Shown: positions 45,761 to 55,205 of the stretch, piece by piece
Layout of the letters: every line of letters begins with the position of its first letter
Numbering within the stretch: position 1 is the stretch's first letter
Origin: CANHEE01 sp049316985
Lineage (GTDB): Bacteria; Bacteroidota; Bacteroidia; Chitinophagales; Saprospiraceae
Direction of reading: 5' to 3'
DNA: 64,000 bases
Assembly: GCA_049316985.1 (NCBI GenBank)
Contig: JBMOJB010000004.1
Coordinates: 1-64,000 of the forward strand
Program-made: the position numbers and the translations under genes
The notes under the pieces: model-generated
What the model was told of the DNA's origin: nothing
Seen by the model: only the letters and a program-made list of their open reading frames with translations
Databases searched by the model: none

Positions 45761-46276
45761 ATGGGTATAATAGCTTTAGAAGGAATGGCTTTTCGTGCTT
45801 TTCATGGTTTTTACGATGAAGAGCGCATCTTGGGAAATGATTTTTTGGTTGATGTTTATATTCAAATTAATTTCCCTAAAGCTGCATCAGAAGATGATCT
45901 GAATGGTACGATTAATTATCAGACTGTTTATGAAATTTGTAAATTCGCGATGAGGGAGCCTGCAAGGTTATTAGAAGCGCTTGCTTACTCCATCAGTAAT
46001 GCACTGAAATTTCAATTTGATGAGATTCAGCAGCTGAAAATCAGAATTAGGAAATTGAACCCACCTGTTGGTGGAATAGTTGGAAGTTCTTTTGTAGAAA
46101 CGGATGTTTCTTTTATGGTTTCATGTGGGAAATGCGGCAATAATCTGGTTTGCTATTCAGATGAAAATTGCTGGTGCAAGGAATTGTCGGTGGCAGGCCG
46201 CACGCTTGAGGCACTGGCGTTGCAATACAAAAAGTGCTTGTGCAGGAAATGTCTCAGTGACTATGCATCATCATGA
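45761..46276 (+). CDS. folB: Dihydroneopterin aldolase fused to a cysteine-rich CWC domain
   Basis: 171 residues. Residues 1-118 are a complete FolB, which converts 7,8-dihydroneopterin to 6-hydroxymethyl-dihydropterin and glycolaldehyde in folate synthesis: HGFYDEERILGNDF contains the conserved Glu, INYQTVYE the substrate tyrosine region, and RKLNPPVGG the catalytic K98. Residues 119-171 add a separate domain with eight cysteines: C122-x2-C125, C131, C137-W-C139, C159-L-C161-x2-C164, the pattern of the Cys_rich_CWC family, probably metal-binding. FolB proteins are normally about 120 residues. The frame is continuous with no ambiguity between the parts. The longer upstream start (45716) overlaps the esterase and is rejected. 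Confidence 0.9.
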   Translation: MGIIALEGMAFRAFHGFYDEERILGNDFLVDVYIQINFPKAASEDDLNGTINYQTVYEICKFAMREPARLLEALAYSISNALKFQFDEIQQLKIRIRKLNPPVGGIVGSSFVETDVSFMVSCGKCGNNLVCYSDENCWCKELSVAGRTLEALALQYKKCLCRKCLSDYASS

Positions 46277-46331
46277 TGCTATCATGTCACAGAATTCACA
46301 TAAATATGCTTTTCATTAATAAATATGTAAT

Positions 46332-46339
46332 TAACTTTG
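46332..46339 (+). promoter_or_regulatory. -7 element upstream of the second M23 gene
   Basis: TAACTTTG followed by C, 227 bases before the ATG at 46567. A weaker element, TATATCTG at 46542-46549, lies closer to the gene. The rest of the 46277-46566 gap shows nothing further. Confidence 0.45.
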
Positions 46340-46566
46340 CAAGTGCCTTCTAAACATATTAATTTTAGTGAAATGTTAAACTTTGAAACAACAGCGTATT
46401 TTCGGTACAATTTTTTCACAATTGCTTCGTTTAATGCTTCGTCATGAGTAACTTTACATCCCCAATTAATTAGTAATCATACGTTAATAAAAAGTATCTG
46501 CACCCGAAATAAACTATTATTAATTCATTAAAAGATACTTATATATCTGCAAATATTTAATAAAAT

Positions 46567-47532
46567 ATGGGTAAAAAAGAAAAATTTATCTTTAACAAGC
46601 ACACCTTAACGTATGAGAAGATGGTGGAGCCGTTAAAAGAGAGGATTATTCGTGTTTTCAAGTTTCTGTCAACGGCATTTGTAACAGCCGTAATAATGCT
46701 GGTAATTTTATATAAGTTTTTTCCTTCTCCTCGCGAACAACACTATATCAACGAAAAGAGACAAATCGAAGAAAAATATATCGCGCTTAACGGAAAGTTT
46801 GATCAAATGTCAAAAGTCCTTGACAATATTCAGGAAAGAGATGCCGGTGTACATCGTACGATGTTTGGAATGGAGCCAATCGATAAGAATGTCTGGAATG
46901 GTGGAACAGGTGGAACTGCGAGATTTGTCGATTTTGATTCTGCGGTTAAGAATGCATTGATGAAAGCTGAAAAGCTGGAATACCAATTGGTTTTACAATC
47001 CAAATCATTGGATACTTTACAGAAAATTGCGCACGACAAAGAGAAAATGTTGACCTCTATTCCATCAATCAAGCCAGTTCGAGAAGACAAACTGAATAGA
47101 AGTATGTTTTTAATGTCCGGTTTCGGCTGGAGATTACACCCTGTTCACAAAGTTAGAAAATTTCATTCAGGTCTTGATTTTGCAGCTCCTTATGGGACTT
47201 CTATAGTCTCAACCGGACAGGGGAGAGTAGTAAAAGTAGAAAGCGGTGCAGGATACGGAAGACACGTAATTATTGACCATGGTTTTGGTTACCAGACTTT
47301 GTATGGTCACATGAGTAATATTTCGGTGAGTGTCGGAGATGTAGTAAAAAAAGGTCACGTAATTGGAAAAGTAGGAAGTACAGGTACATCTACTGCTCCT
47401 CACTGCCATTACGAAGTTCACTTTAAAGGCAATCCGGTTAATCCATTGCAGTATTGTATGGATGGTTTGTCGCCGGCTGAGTTTCAGCTAATGGTGAATT
47501 CAGCAAATATTGTGAATCAATCTTTGGATTAA
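46567..47532 (+). CDS. Membrane-anchored M23 metallopeptidase with coiled coil
   Basis: 321 residues. A basic cytoplasmic N-terminus (about 1-35) is followed by one membrane helix (about 36-55), a periplasmic coiled coil (about 58-90 and 120-160) and an M23 domain (about 180-305). Zinc ligands are complete: HSGLDFAAP (HxxxD) and HCHYEVHF (HxH). The FGWRLHPVHKVRKFHSGLDFAAPYGT to GHMSNI stretch is typical of cell-wall endopeptidases such as MepM. It likely cuts peptidoglycan cross-links for growth or division. Monocistronic; ends at a strong terminator. Confidence 0.92.
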   Translation: MGKKEKFIFNKHTLTYEKMVEPLKERIIRVFKFLSTAFVTAVIMLVILYKFFPSPREQHYINEKRQIEEKYIALNGKFDQMSKVLDNIQERDAGVHRTMFGMEPIDKNVWNGGTGGTARFVDFDSAVKNALMKAEKLEYQLVLQSKSLDTLQKIAHDKEKMLTSIPSIKPVREDKLNRSMFLMSGFGWRLHPVHKVRKFHSGLDFAAPYGTSIVSTGQGRVVKVESGAGYGRHVIIDHGFGYQTLYGHMSNISVSVGDVVKKGHVIGKVGSTGTSTAPHCHYEVHFKGNPVNPLQYCMDGLSPAEFQLMVNSANIVNQSLD

Positions 47533-47561
47533 ATTCAATTTATCCTGTTAAAAATATGTTT

Positions 47562-47596
47562 GGCTGTAACTTTTTGTAAGTTACAGCCTTTTTTTT
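47562..47596 (+). terminator. Intrinsic terminator after the M23 gene
   Basis: Perfect 11-bp stem GGCTGTAACTT / AAGTTACAGCC with loop TTTGT, followed by eight T. Confidence 0.94.
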
Positions 47597-47638
47597 ATCT
47601 TTACGTGAGATGTTTTTTTAAAGTTTAATTCTCAGCGT

Positions 47639-50600
47639 ATGCGCCCTGTCTTTTTTTTCTACTTCGCATTTTTTAGTAGCTTTTTACTCAAAGCTCAGAC
47701 GCTTCCATGTAAAGAAGTAATAGGATATTATCCCAATTGGCAGTGGTATGACAGATCTAAATTGGTGAAGCCCAGCAGTATTGATTACTCTAAATATACG
47801 ATTATCAATTATGCATTTTTCAAACCTGAATCAAGCGGAAATATTTCCAGTACAGATACTTGGGCAGATGAGAATTTATTGAAAGGTCAGCCGAATTGGG
47901 CACAAGGAGGCTACTACCCCAACACTTCGATCATATCCTTGGCGCACAATTCAGGGGTTAAGGTGCTTCCTTCAATTGGTGGTTGGACCTTATCAGATAA
48001 TTTTCCAATTATTGCAGCAGACCCGCAAAAGCGAGCCAATTTTGCCAATTCTTGCGTACAACTAATCAATCAATATGGATTTGATGGGATTGATTTGGAT
48101 TGGGAGTATCCCGGCTATGTTGATCACGGCGGATCGGCAATAGACAAAAATAATTTCACATTGTTACTCCAAGCAGTGAGAACTGCGCTCAACACTTTAG
48201 GTGCTCAAAATGGAAAATCGTATTTACTTACCTCCTGTTTTGGTGCGTCACAATCACATATGAATAATATTGATTGGTCTGCCGTAGCACCATTACTCGA
48301 TTGTATAAATCTGATGAGTTATGACTTTTTTGGAGCCTGGGACAATATCACCAATCACAATGCGCCACTTTATGCACCTGCACAAGGTGATCAAACTTTT
48401 AACATCAGCAGCGCGGTAAATGCACTCTTGATTACTTACAATGTACCTCCTCAAAAGATTTGCGCGGGACTTCCTTTTTACGGTAGGTCATTTAAAACTC
48501 CTGCAATCCCTGCACTTCACGGTGCTGCCAGTGGAACCGGAGATACTTTTACTTTTGCAGATGATGATGGTACGCCTTTGTATTACAATGTTGTCAAGAA
48601 AATGAATTTATTTGATAAATATTATGACAATCTGGCAGCCTCACCTTATCTACTCGGCAAGAATGGTTTGAAGACATTTTTATCCTATGATGATTCCAGT
48701 TCGATTGCAACAAAGGCCGCTTTTATAAAAACTAAAAATCTTAGAGGGTGCATCATTTGGGAGATTACAGGCGATTATTTGGAGACTTTTCCCGGTTCGG
48801 GTGTAATTTCAGGAACCCCCTTAGCTAGTGCGGTTAAAAATGTATTTTGTAGTAGCGGAAATTCTAATGTTTGTACAATACCGACTCAAATTGCTGTTGT
48901 TTCGCAAAGTACTTCTGCAAGTGTTACCTGGACTTCAAATAGTGCCAGTTCTTATGATGTTCAATACAAATTAACTGCTTCAAACACCTGGAATACTCAA
49001 AATGTAAATTCAAATAATGTTGTGATCAATAATTTGGCGGCAGGTCAATCCTATCAGCTGCAAATAAGATCTGTCTGTAGCCCTACGCTTTCCAGTTTGT
49101 ATTCTAACCCACTGACTTTTAATACGCTTAGCGCTATAAATCAAAATCCTGTCGTTAGTATTATTCAACCTAGTAATAATCAGACCTATTTTGCAAATAG
49201 TACCCTGAGCATTTCTGCTTCCGCTTATGATCCAGATGGAACAGTATCGAAAGTAGAGTTTTATCAAGGCACTCAATTTCTCGGAGTTGATTATACTGCC
49301 CCATATACTTTCAATTGGAACGCAGTACCTGCCGGCAATTATCAGCTTTTTGCCAAAGCCTTTGATAATTTAAACGCAAGTGCCAATTCGTCGAATGTCA
49401 ATTTAGCAGTTATTGTTCCGACAGCGCAATGTATTATTACTAATCCTGTTCATAATGGAAATTTTACTTTGCCAACTGATGTTACAATTAATGTCAAAGT
49501 CAATACTTTGGGTGTACCAGTGAGTACTGTCAATTTATACATCAATGGAACAATTCTAAAATCTATCGACGTAGCACCGTATCAATTTGTTTGGACGAAA
49601 ATTGCAACGGGGACCTACACAATTTCTGCAGAGGCCATTACGACTGCAAAAACAAGTATTGTTGCGACGCCGGTAACGATAAACATTTTGCCGAAATTGG
49701 TAAACATTCCTCCTACTTCAGAAATTTCGCAACCGGTCCAAAATTCAAATTACATAGCTCCTGCACAAATTCTGATAGTTGCAAACGCTGCAGATGTGAA
49801 TGGTTACGTGAGCAAAGTAGATTTTTTTGCGGGTTCAATATTAATCGGTACAGATTATATTCCACCATTCATGACAAACTGGAATGCTGCAATTCCGGGA
49901 ACCTATAGCATTACGGCGACGGCAACTGATAATCATGGGGCAAGCACTGCTTCAAAGCCTGTTCAAATCGTTGTAAAAGCCAATGCGCCTCCTATATGTA
50001 GCATTCAAGCACCGATTCAAAATCAAACTTATCAAGCCCCCGCTAATGTGTTGATTAATGCATTGGCGAATGATTCTGATGGTATTGTTACGAAAGTAGA
50101 CTTCTATAATGGATCGCAATTACTGGGAACAAAAAATGTTGCGCCATACAGCTTTAGCTGGCAAAATGTGAGTCCAGGCTCCTATGTAATTCTTGCTAAA
50201 GCAACCGATAATAAGGGAGGAATAGGAGTTTCTTCGAGTGTAACCATAACCGTTCAAAATGCAGGTGCTTCTTGCAGCCAATATCAGAATTATGTTGAAG
50301 CAGCACCATATTCCACAACAAGTATAGTAACCAATAACGGTGGGGTTTACAAATGCAATATCCCGGGTTGGTGTAGCGGAGCAGGATGGGCATATGCTCC
50401 AGGGACAGGAACGGCCTGGCAGGATGCTTGGACAAAAACTGGAAATTGCACACAGGTGATTCCTGATTGTTCTCTAGTCAATGCATTTAGCACGACTTCA
50501 TCCTATCAGACAGGAGCAGTAGTAAAAAACATTTCACAGGTATATTCATGTAATATTCCAAGTTGGTGCAGCAGTTCTCCAAGCTTTTATGCACCTGGCA

Positions 50601-50935
50601 CAGGGTCAGCTTGGCAACAAGCTTGGACTTTGCTAGGCCCTTGTCCCAATGGTTCGTCCAGAATAAGGTTTGATTCTAACCAAGGCGATTTGCTGCTTTA
50701 CCCCAATCCAGCCAACGAATCCATATTTTTAAAAATTCCCGACCTTGCAGCCGGAACAATAAGCATTAAAGTTATGGATGTTAATTCCCGAGTTGTTTTA
50801 GAAAAAGATTACAAAGCTGATGCCGGTGATTTTATTCAAGAGATAAATATCAGTAATTTAACTTCTGGTATATATGAAATTCAAGTAGAGACTAGCTCCT
50901 GGGTTAAAGGTATATTACTGAAGAAAGTCAACTGA
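47639..50935 (+). CDS. Secreted GH18 chitinase with Ig-like and carbohydrate-binding modules and T9SS domain
   Basis: 1098 residues: signal peptide (1-20, LKAQ); GH18 catalytic domain (about 23-400) with the DxxDxDxE motif in FDGIDLDWEYPG (D149, D152, D154, E156); fibronectin III (about 410-495); four Ig-like repeats (about 500-880) each with YxxPxxxxINxxAxDxDGxVxKVxFYxG-type sequence; two ~55-residue modules resembling chitin-binding CBM5/12 (IPGWCSGAGWAYAPGTGTAWQ and IPSWCSSSPSFYAPGTGSAWQ); and a type A T9SS domain (LLLYPNPANESIFLKI to KGILLKKVN). All catalytic acids are present, so an active extracellular chitinase is expected. It is alone on its strand and convergent with the DUF2279 gene. 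Confidence 0.94.
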   Translation: MRPVFFFYFAFFSSFLLKAQTLPCKEVIGYYPNWQWYDRSKLVKPSSIDYSKYTIINYAFFKPESSGNISSTDTWADENLLKGQPNWAQGGYYPNTSIISLAHNSGVKVLPSIGGWTLSDNFPIIAADPQKRANFANSCVQLINQYGFDGIDLDWEYPGYVDHGGSAIDKNNFTLLLQAVRTALNTLGAQNGKSYLLTSCFGASQSHMNNIDWSAVAPLLDCINLMSYDFFGAWDNITNHNAPLYAPAQGDQTFNISSAVNALLITYNVPPQKICAGLPFYGRSFKTPAIPALHGAASGTGDTFTFADDDGTPLYYNVVKKMNLFDKYYDNLAASPYLLGKNGLKTFLSYDDSSSIATKAAFIKTKNLRGCIIWEITGDYLETFPGSGVISGTPLASAVKNVFCSSGNSNVCTIPTQIAVVSQSTSASVTWTSNSASSYDVQYKLTASNTWNTQNVNSNNVVINNLAAGQSYQLQIRSVCSPTLSSLYSNPLTFNTLSAINQNPVVSIIQPSNNQTYFANSTLSISASAYDPDGTVSKVEFYQGTQFLGVDYTAPYTFNWNAVPAGNYQLFAKAFDNLNASANSSNVNLAVIVPTAQCIITNPVHNGNFTLPTDVTINVKVNTLGVPVSTVNLYINGTILKSIDVAPYQFVWTKIATGTYTISAEAITTAKTSIVATPVTINILPKLVNIPPTSEISQPVQNSNYIAPAQILIVANAADVNGYVSKVDFFAGSILIGTDYIPPFMTNWNAAIPGTYSITATATDNHGASTASKPVQIVVKANAPPICSIQAPIQNQTYQAPANVLINALANDSDGIVTKVDFYNGSQLLGTKNVAPYSFSWQNVSPGSYVILAKATDNKGGIGVSSSVTITVQNAGASCSQYQNYVEAAPYSTTSIVTNNGGVYKCNIPGWCSGAGWAYAPGTGTAWQDAWTKTGNCTQVIPDCSLVNAFSTTSSYQTGAVVKNISQVYSCNIPSWCSSSPSFYAPGTGSAWQQAWTLLGPCPNGSSRIRFDSNQGDLLLYPNPANESIFLKIPDLAAGTISIKVMDVNSRVVLEKDYKADAGDFIQEINISNLTSGIYEIQVETSSWVKGILLKKVN

Positions 50936-51985
50936 TCAGAAGTAAAAAGGGTGTACTTTCATTTTTCCCAATGTATTAAATTCTAAAGCAGGAGCTGGTA
51001 TTTTTATTACATTAAAAGTATGTAAAATGGCATTTAGAAAGCGGTATTTTGTATGAATTTTCGTCATATCGAGATCCAGTGAAAATAAAAATTGTCGATA
51101 TCTGGGAAACATGTTTTTATCTATAGTGAATACTGTGCCGGCCGGAATCCCTTTCGTGGGATAACTTTGGAACCAGGAATAGCTATTTTCGCCTACAAAA
51201 GCATTTTCAAGACTGTAACCAACTGCCACGTTAAGCCATTTAGGAAAGCGCGTATCTTTTGGCAAAAATGAAGCAACATTTACAGACAACCATTGTGTTT
51301 GTTCGTTGTAATCTTTAGCAAAAGAAATGGCATAATTATTACCAAGCAGGGAATAGGCGCGTTCATTTAATGGGATACTAAATTGATTGTCGCTCGAATA
51401 AATGAGTGTACTAGGGTATTTTTTTGGTGTACTCGACACTTTAAAGCTAAAACGTTGTTCATTCCAGGCAAGTTGTTGACCAATAAATATTCCTGTTCCT
51501 GCCAGATTTGCAAGGTAATCTCCCTTCGAAAAGCCCCATTTTTCTGAAAACCCATCTGCAATCTCCAAAGAAGTCTGTATAAGCATGCTATACCCAACAC
51601 CAATCCAGTCGCTTTTTCTGGGAGACACACCTGCCCATCGGTACATTTGTGAAGCCCAACGGCTTTCGTAATAGGCCGAAACAACATGGCCTAGCTTATC
51701 CATTTGCATCCATTCGTTGTTGTCATTAAAGAATTGGAATTTCGAGCGGTCGTATTGTTTGTACCAAGCGCTGTGTAGCCAATATGTCGAGGCAGCAAAG
51801 GCACCTACACTGACGCCTCCCAAAACCCAACAGCGAGAGCGATTTAGAGAATCTGCTGCTTTGAAAGAAAAAACTGCGGTCTTTTTTTGTGCAAAAGCGC
51901 TTAATACAAAACCAAACGACAACATTATTATCGTCAACTTTTTATTATTAAGGTAATTACCGATCTGCTTTGCGAAATTTTGCAT
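50936..51985 (-). CDS. DUF2279 family protein
   Basis: 349 residues with an N-terminal hydrophobic segment (about 15-32, LTIIMLSFGFVLSAFAQ) acting as signal peptide. The body matches DUF2279 (YfiM-like) of Bacteroidota: ASTYWLHSAWYKQYDRSKFQFFNDNNEWMQMDKLGHVVSAYYESRWASQMYRWAGVS and a WGFSKGDYLANLAGTGIFIGQQLAW block. The conserved DKLGH and GDYLAN motifs resemble those of membrane-embedded phosphatase- or VanZ-like proteins. C-terminal part is beta-rich. Envelope protein of unknown role. It ends one base from the chitinase stop and lies downstream of uvrA on the same strand with a 21-base gap. Confidence 0.8.
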   Translation of the reverse strand: MQNFAKQIGNYLNNKKLTIIMLSFGFVLSAFAQKKTAVFSFKAADSLNRSRCWVLGGVSVGAFAASTYWLHSAWYKQYDRSKFQFFNDNNEWMQMDKLGHVVSAYYESRWASQMYRWAGVSPRKSDWIGVGYSMLIQTSLEIADGFSEKWGFSKGDYLANLAGTGIFIGQQLAWNEQRFSFKVSSTPKKYPSTLIYSSDNQFSIPLNERAYSLLGNNYAISFAKDYNEQTQWLSVNVASFLPKDTRFPKWLNVAVGYSLENAFVGENSYSWFQSYPTKGIPAGTVFTIDKNMFPRYRQFLFSLDLDMTKIHTKYRFLNAILHTFNVIKIPAPALEFNTLGKMKVHPFYF

Positions 51986-52006
51986 ACTTGGTTTATTGTA
52001 TTTTTT

Positions 52007-54829
52007 CTATTTAAGTTCTGATTTAAGGTAATAACCGGTATGGCTTTTTTTTAATTTTGCTATTTGTTCAGGTGTCCCTGTGCCGACAACAATACCACCA
52101 CCTCTGCCACCTTCAGGGCCCATATCAATGATGTAATCGGCTACCTTTATCATATCCATATTGTGTTCGATTACAACAACGGTATTGCCTTTTTCGACTA
52201 GTTTGTACAGGACATTCAATAAGTGTTGTATATCCTGAAAATGAAGGCCTGTTGTAGGTTCATCTAAAATGTAGATGGTATTGCCAGTGTCCCGCTTACT
52301 TAGTTCCTCTGCTAATTTGACTCTTTGCGCTTCACCCCCCGAAAGCGTTGTAGCTTGCTGACCGAGCGTGATGTAACCAAGGCCTACTTCATCCAAAGTT
52401 CTCACTTTTCGAAAAATAGAAGGTATGGGTTCAAAAAAACCAACAGCTTCCGAAACGGTCATTTCCAATACATCACTGATTGATTTTCCTTTGTAGAGAA
52501 CTTCGAGCGTCTCTCTGTTAAATCTTCGACCATTGCAGGTTTCACAATCTACTTCTACATCGGGAAGGAAATTCATCTCTATTACTCTACGCCCTGCGCC
52601 CTCACATACTTCACAGCGCCCACCTTTTACATTGAATGAAAATCTGCCAGGCTTGTATCCCCTGATTTTTGATTCAGGCAATTCACTGAATATTTTTCGA
52701 ATATCATTGAAAACACCGGTGTACGTCGCCGGATTAGAACGTGGCGTGCGACCAATTGGAGACTGATCTATCTCTATAACCTTGTCGAGATGTTCCAAGC
52801 CAGCTACATTTTTGTAAGGCATTGGCTTTTTTATGCTGTTGTAAAAATGCTGCCTCAATATAGGATAGAGAGTCTCATTAATCAGCGTTGATTTACCACT
52901 TCCACTTACTCCTGTAATGCAGCAGAATGTGCCTAAAGGAATCTCTATTTGAACATTCTTAAGGTTGTTGCCGCTGGCACCGGATAATGAAAGCGTCTTG
53001 CCATTTCCTGTCCTGCGTGCTTTAGGAATTTCGATTCTTCGGCTATTATTGAGAAACTCAGCGGTTATGCTTTTGTTTTTGATAAAATCAGTGGGGATGC
53101 CAGCACCGACAATAGATCCTCCATTTTTACCTGCACCGGGTCCAATATCAATCAAATAATCTGCGGCTAACATAATGTCTTTGTCATGTTCAACGACCAA
53201 AACTGTATTGCCAATCGCTGCGAGTTGATGGAGTGTCTCGATTAACTTCTGATTGTCCCTTTGGTGTAAACCGATACTTGGTTCGTCGAGTATATAAGTA
53301 ACTCCCGTCAACTGGGAACCAATTTGAGTGGCTAATCGAATGCGTTGGGTTTCGCCACCCGAGAGCGTTCTTGCCGGTCTGTTTAGATTTAAGTAGTTTA
53401 GTCCGACATGTTGCAGGAAGCGGATACGCATGATGATCTCGTTAATAACATCTTTTCCAATTATTAACTGTCGCGACGTTAGATCTTTTTCGATATTATC
53501 GAACCATTCTTCTAGGATATTGATATCCATTTCTGATAATTCGGCGATATTTTTACCTCCTACTTTAAAGTACAGTGACTCTTTTTTGAGTCTTGTTCCA
53601 TTACATTCGGGGCAAGTTGATATAACCATGAAATCGTTGGCCCACTCTCTTATTTTCTCCGAGGTAGTTTCGGTATACCATCGTTTCAATAAGGGCACGA
53701 TTCCTTCTTTGCCAATATCGTAAGAGTAATCCATATTTTGCATGGGTGGTTTCACTATGGATTCGCTTCCTCCAATTAATATCATCTGCAGCGCCTCTTC
53801 GGGTATGTCTTTAATGCGTGTATCGAAGGTGAATTTGTATTTTTTTGCCAGGGCGCGCAATTGGGTAAAAACAAAATTTTCTCTGACCTCGCCGAATGGT
53901 ACAATTCCAATTTCATTGATGCTTTTTTCATAATCCGGAATGACCCTGTTCATGTCAACTTCAGGCATTTCGCCAAGACCTTTACAGTGAGGGCACGAAC
54001 CATAGGGTGAATTGAAAGAAAAAGTATTTGGAGAGGGCTCTTCGTAAGAGATACCCGAATCCTCGCACATCAGATGTTTGGAATATTGCGTGGTTTTATC
54101 GGTATCCATGTCTAGTAACATCAATACTCCATTACCTGCTTTCAAGGCAGCTTGTATGGATTCCGCAATTCGAGTTTTTCGCTCTTCATTTACAGTGAAT
54201 CGATCGACAACAACTTCAATATCGTGAATTTTGAATCGATCAACTTGCATATTGGCTGAGATGTCTTTCAACTCACCATCGATTCTTACTTTGTTATAAC
54301 CCTGCTTTCGGATTTGTTCGAACAATTCGCGATAATGCCCTTTTCTTCCTTTAATCAAAGGAGCCAATAATGTTATTTTTTTTTCCGGAAAGTGATTGTA
54401 AATATGCTCGATAATTTGTTCTTCTGTATATCGCACCATTTTTTTTCCTGTTACATAAGAATAAGCTTCAGCAGTACGAGCAAAAAGCAAGCGCATAAAG
54501 TCGTAGATTTCAGTAACCGTTCCGACGGTCGATCGCGGATTTTTGTTGGTAGTTTTCTGTTCAATGGAAATTACGGGACTCAATCCGCTGATTTGTTCAA
54601 CATCGGGACGTTCCATTTGCCCGATGAATTGGCGGGCATATGAAGATAAAGTTTCCATATATCGCCGCAGTCCCTCAGCATAAATTGTGTCAAAAGCCAG
54701 CGAAGACTTGCCACTGCCGCTGACACCAGTAATGACCACCATTTTATTTCTTGGAATTTGCAAATCCACATTTTTTAGGTTGTGTTCTTTTGCACCAATA
54801 ATCTCAATTACATCGACTTTGTTCGTCAT
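52007..54829 (-). CDS. uvrA: Excinuclease ABC subunit A
   Basis: 940 residues, complete. UvrA scans DNA for bulky lesions and loads UvrB in nucleotide excision repair. Both ABC modules are intact: Walker A GVSGSGKSSLAFDTIYAEG and GVSGSGKSTLINETL, and signature motifs LSGGETQRIRLA and LSGGEAQRVKLA. The zinc motif CPHCKGLG / CPECNGT of the first module and CEVCEGAGRR / CETCNGRRFN of the second are present. The minus-strand -7 element TACCTTTG (54860-54867) lies 31 bases before the ATG. LexA-type operators are not evident. DUF2279 follows closely. Confidence 0.97.
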   Translation of the reverse strand: MTNKVDVIEIIGAKEHNLKNVDLQIPRNKMVVITGVSGSGKSSLAFDTIYAEGLRRYMETLSSYARQFIGQMERPDVEQISGLSPVISIEQKTTNKNPRSTVGTVTEIYDFMRLLFARTAEAYSYVTGKKMVRYTEEQIIEHIYNHFPEKKITLLAPLIKGRKGHYRELFEQIRKQGYNKVRIDGELKDISANMQVDRFKIHDIEVVVDRFTVNEERKTRIAESIQAALKAGNGVLMLLDMDTDKTTQYSKHLMCEDSGISYEEPSPNTFSFNSPYGSCPHCKGLGEMPEVDMNRVIPDYEKSINEIGIVPFGEVRENFVFTQLRALAKKYKFTFDTRIKDIPEEALQMILIGGSESIVKPPMQNMDYSYDIGKEGIVPLLKRWYTETTSEKIREWANDFMVISTCPECNGTRLKKESLYFKVGGKNIAELSEMDINILEEWFDNIEKDLTSRQLIIGKDVINEIIMRIRFLQHVGLNYLNLNRPARTLSGGETQRIRLATQIGSQLTGVTYILDEPSIGLHQRDNQKLIETLHQLAAIGNTVLVVEHDKDIMLAADYLIDIGPGAGKNGGSIVGAGIPTDFIKNKSITAEFLNNSRRIEIPKARRTGNGKTLSLSGASGNNLKNVQIEIPLGTFCCITGVSGSGKSTLINETLYPILRQHFYNSIKKPMPYKNVAGLEHLDKVIEIDQSPIGRTPRSNPATYTGVFNDIRKIFSELPESKIRGYKPGRFSFNVKGGRCEVCEGAGRRVIEMNFLPDVEVDCETCNGRRFNRETLEVLYKGKSISDVLEMTVSEAVGFFEPIPSIFRKVRTLDEVGLGYITLGQQATTLSGGEAQRVKLAEELSKRDTGNTIYILDEPTTGLHFQDIQHLLNVLYKLVEKGNTVVVIEHNMDMIKVADYIIDMGPEGGRGGGIVVGTGTPEQIAKLKKSHTGYYLKSELK

Positions 54830-54859
54830 TAAACTAATATTTTTAAATAAAATGTTTTA

Positions 54860-54867
54860 CAAAGGTA
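54860..54867 (-). promoter_or_regulatory. -7 element of uvrA
   Basis: TACCTTTG on the minus strand, 30 bases upstream of the uvrA ATG. No TTG at the usual distance. Confidence 0.5.
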
Positions 54868-55205
54868 AATAAAATGCTGCTATGTTGTTTATGCTAAATA
54901 AAGATTTAATGGGGCGAAATTAGTTTCGCTTTAAGTTTCTGACTTGTTTTTATTAACTACTAGCTAACTTTTCTATCGATAATTTACAAAATACTACTGA
55001 TATTGACCCCGGGGAGTTCGAGCGTTTACTTAATTTGACTTAACTACAACTTTAAGAAGCTAAGACAAATTTCAATAGAAATTGTTTGATAATTTATTTT
55101 GAGTAAAAAAAATGAATCAAGCGCAATCTTTTAAAAGGATTTATTGACCTTTGCTTTATCAGGCAAAGCATCTGCTGTATTCTTGATTTTAGTTTACCTA
55201 TTTAA
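54868..55205. other. Divergent intergenic region uvrA / esterase
   Basis: About 340 bases with no open frame of note, no RNA gene and no clear inverted repeat. Promoter elements for the gene at 55206 could not be identified with confidence. Confidence 0.55.
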
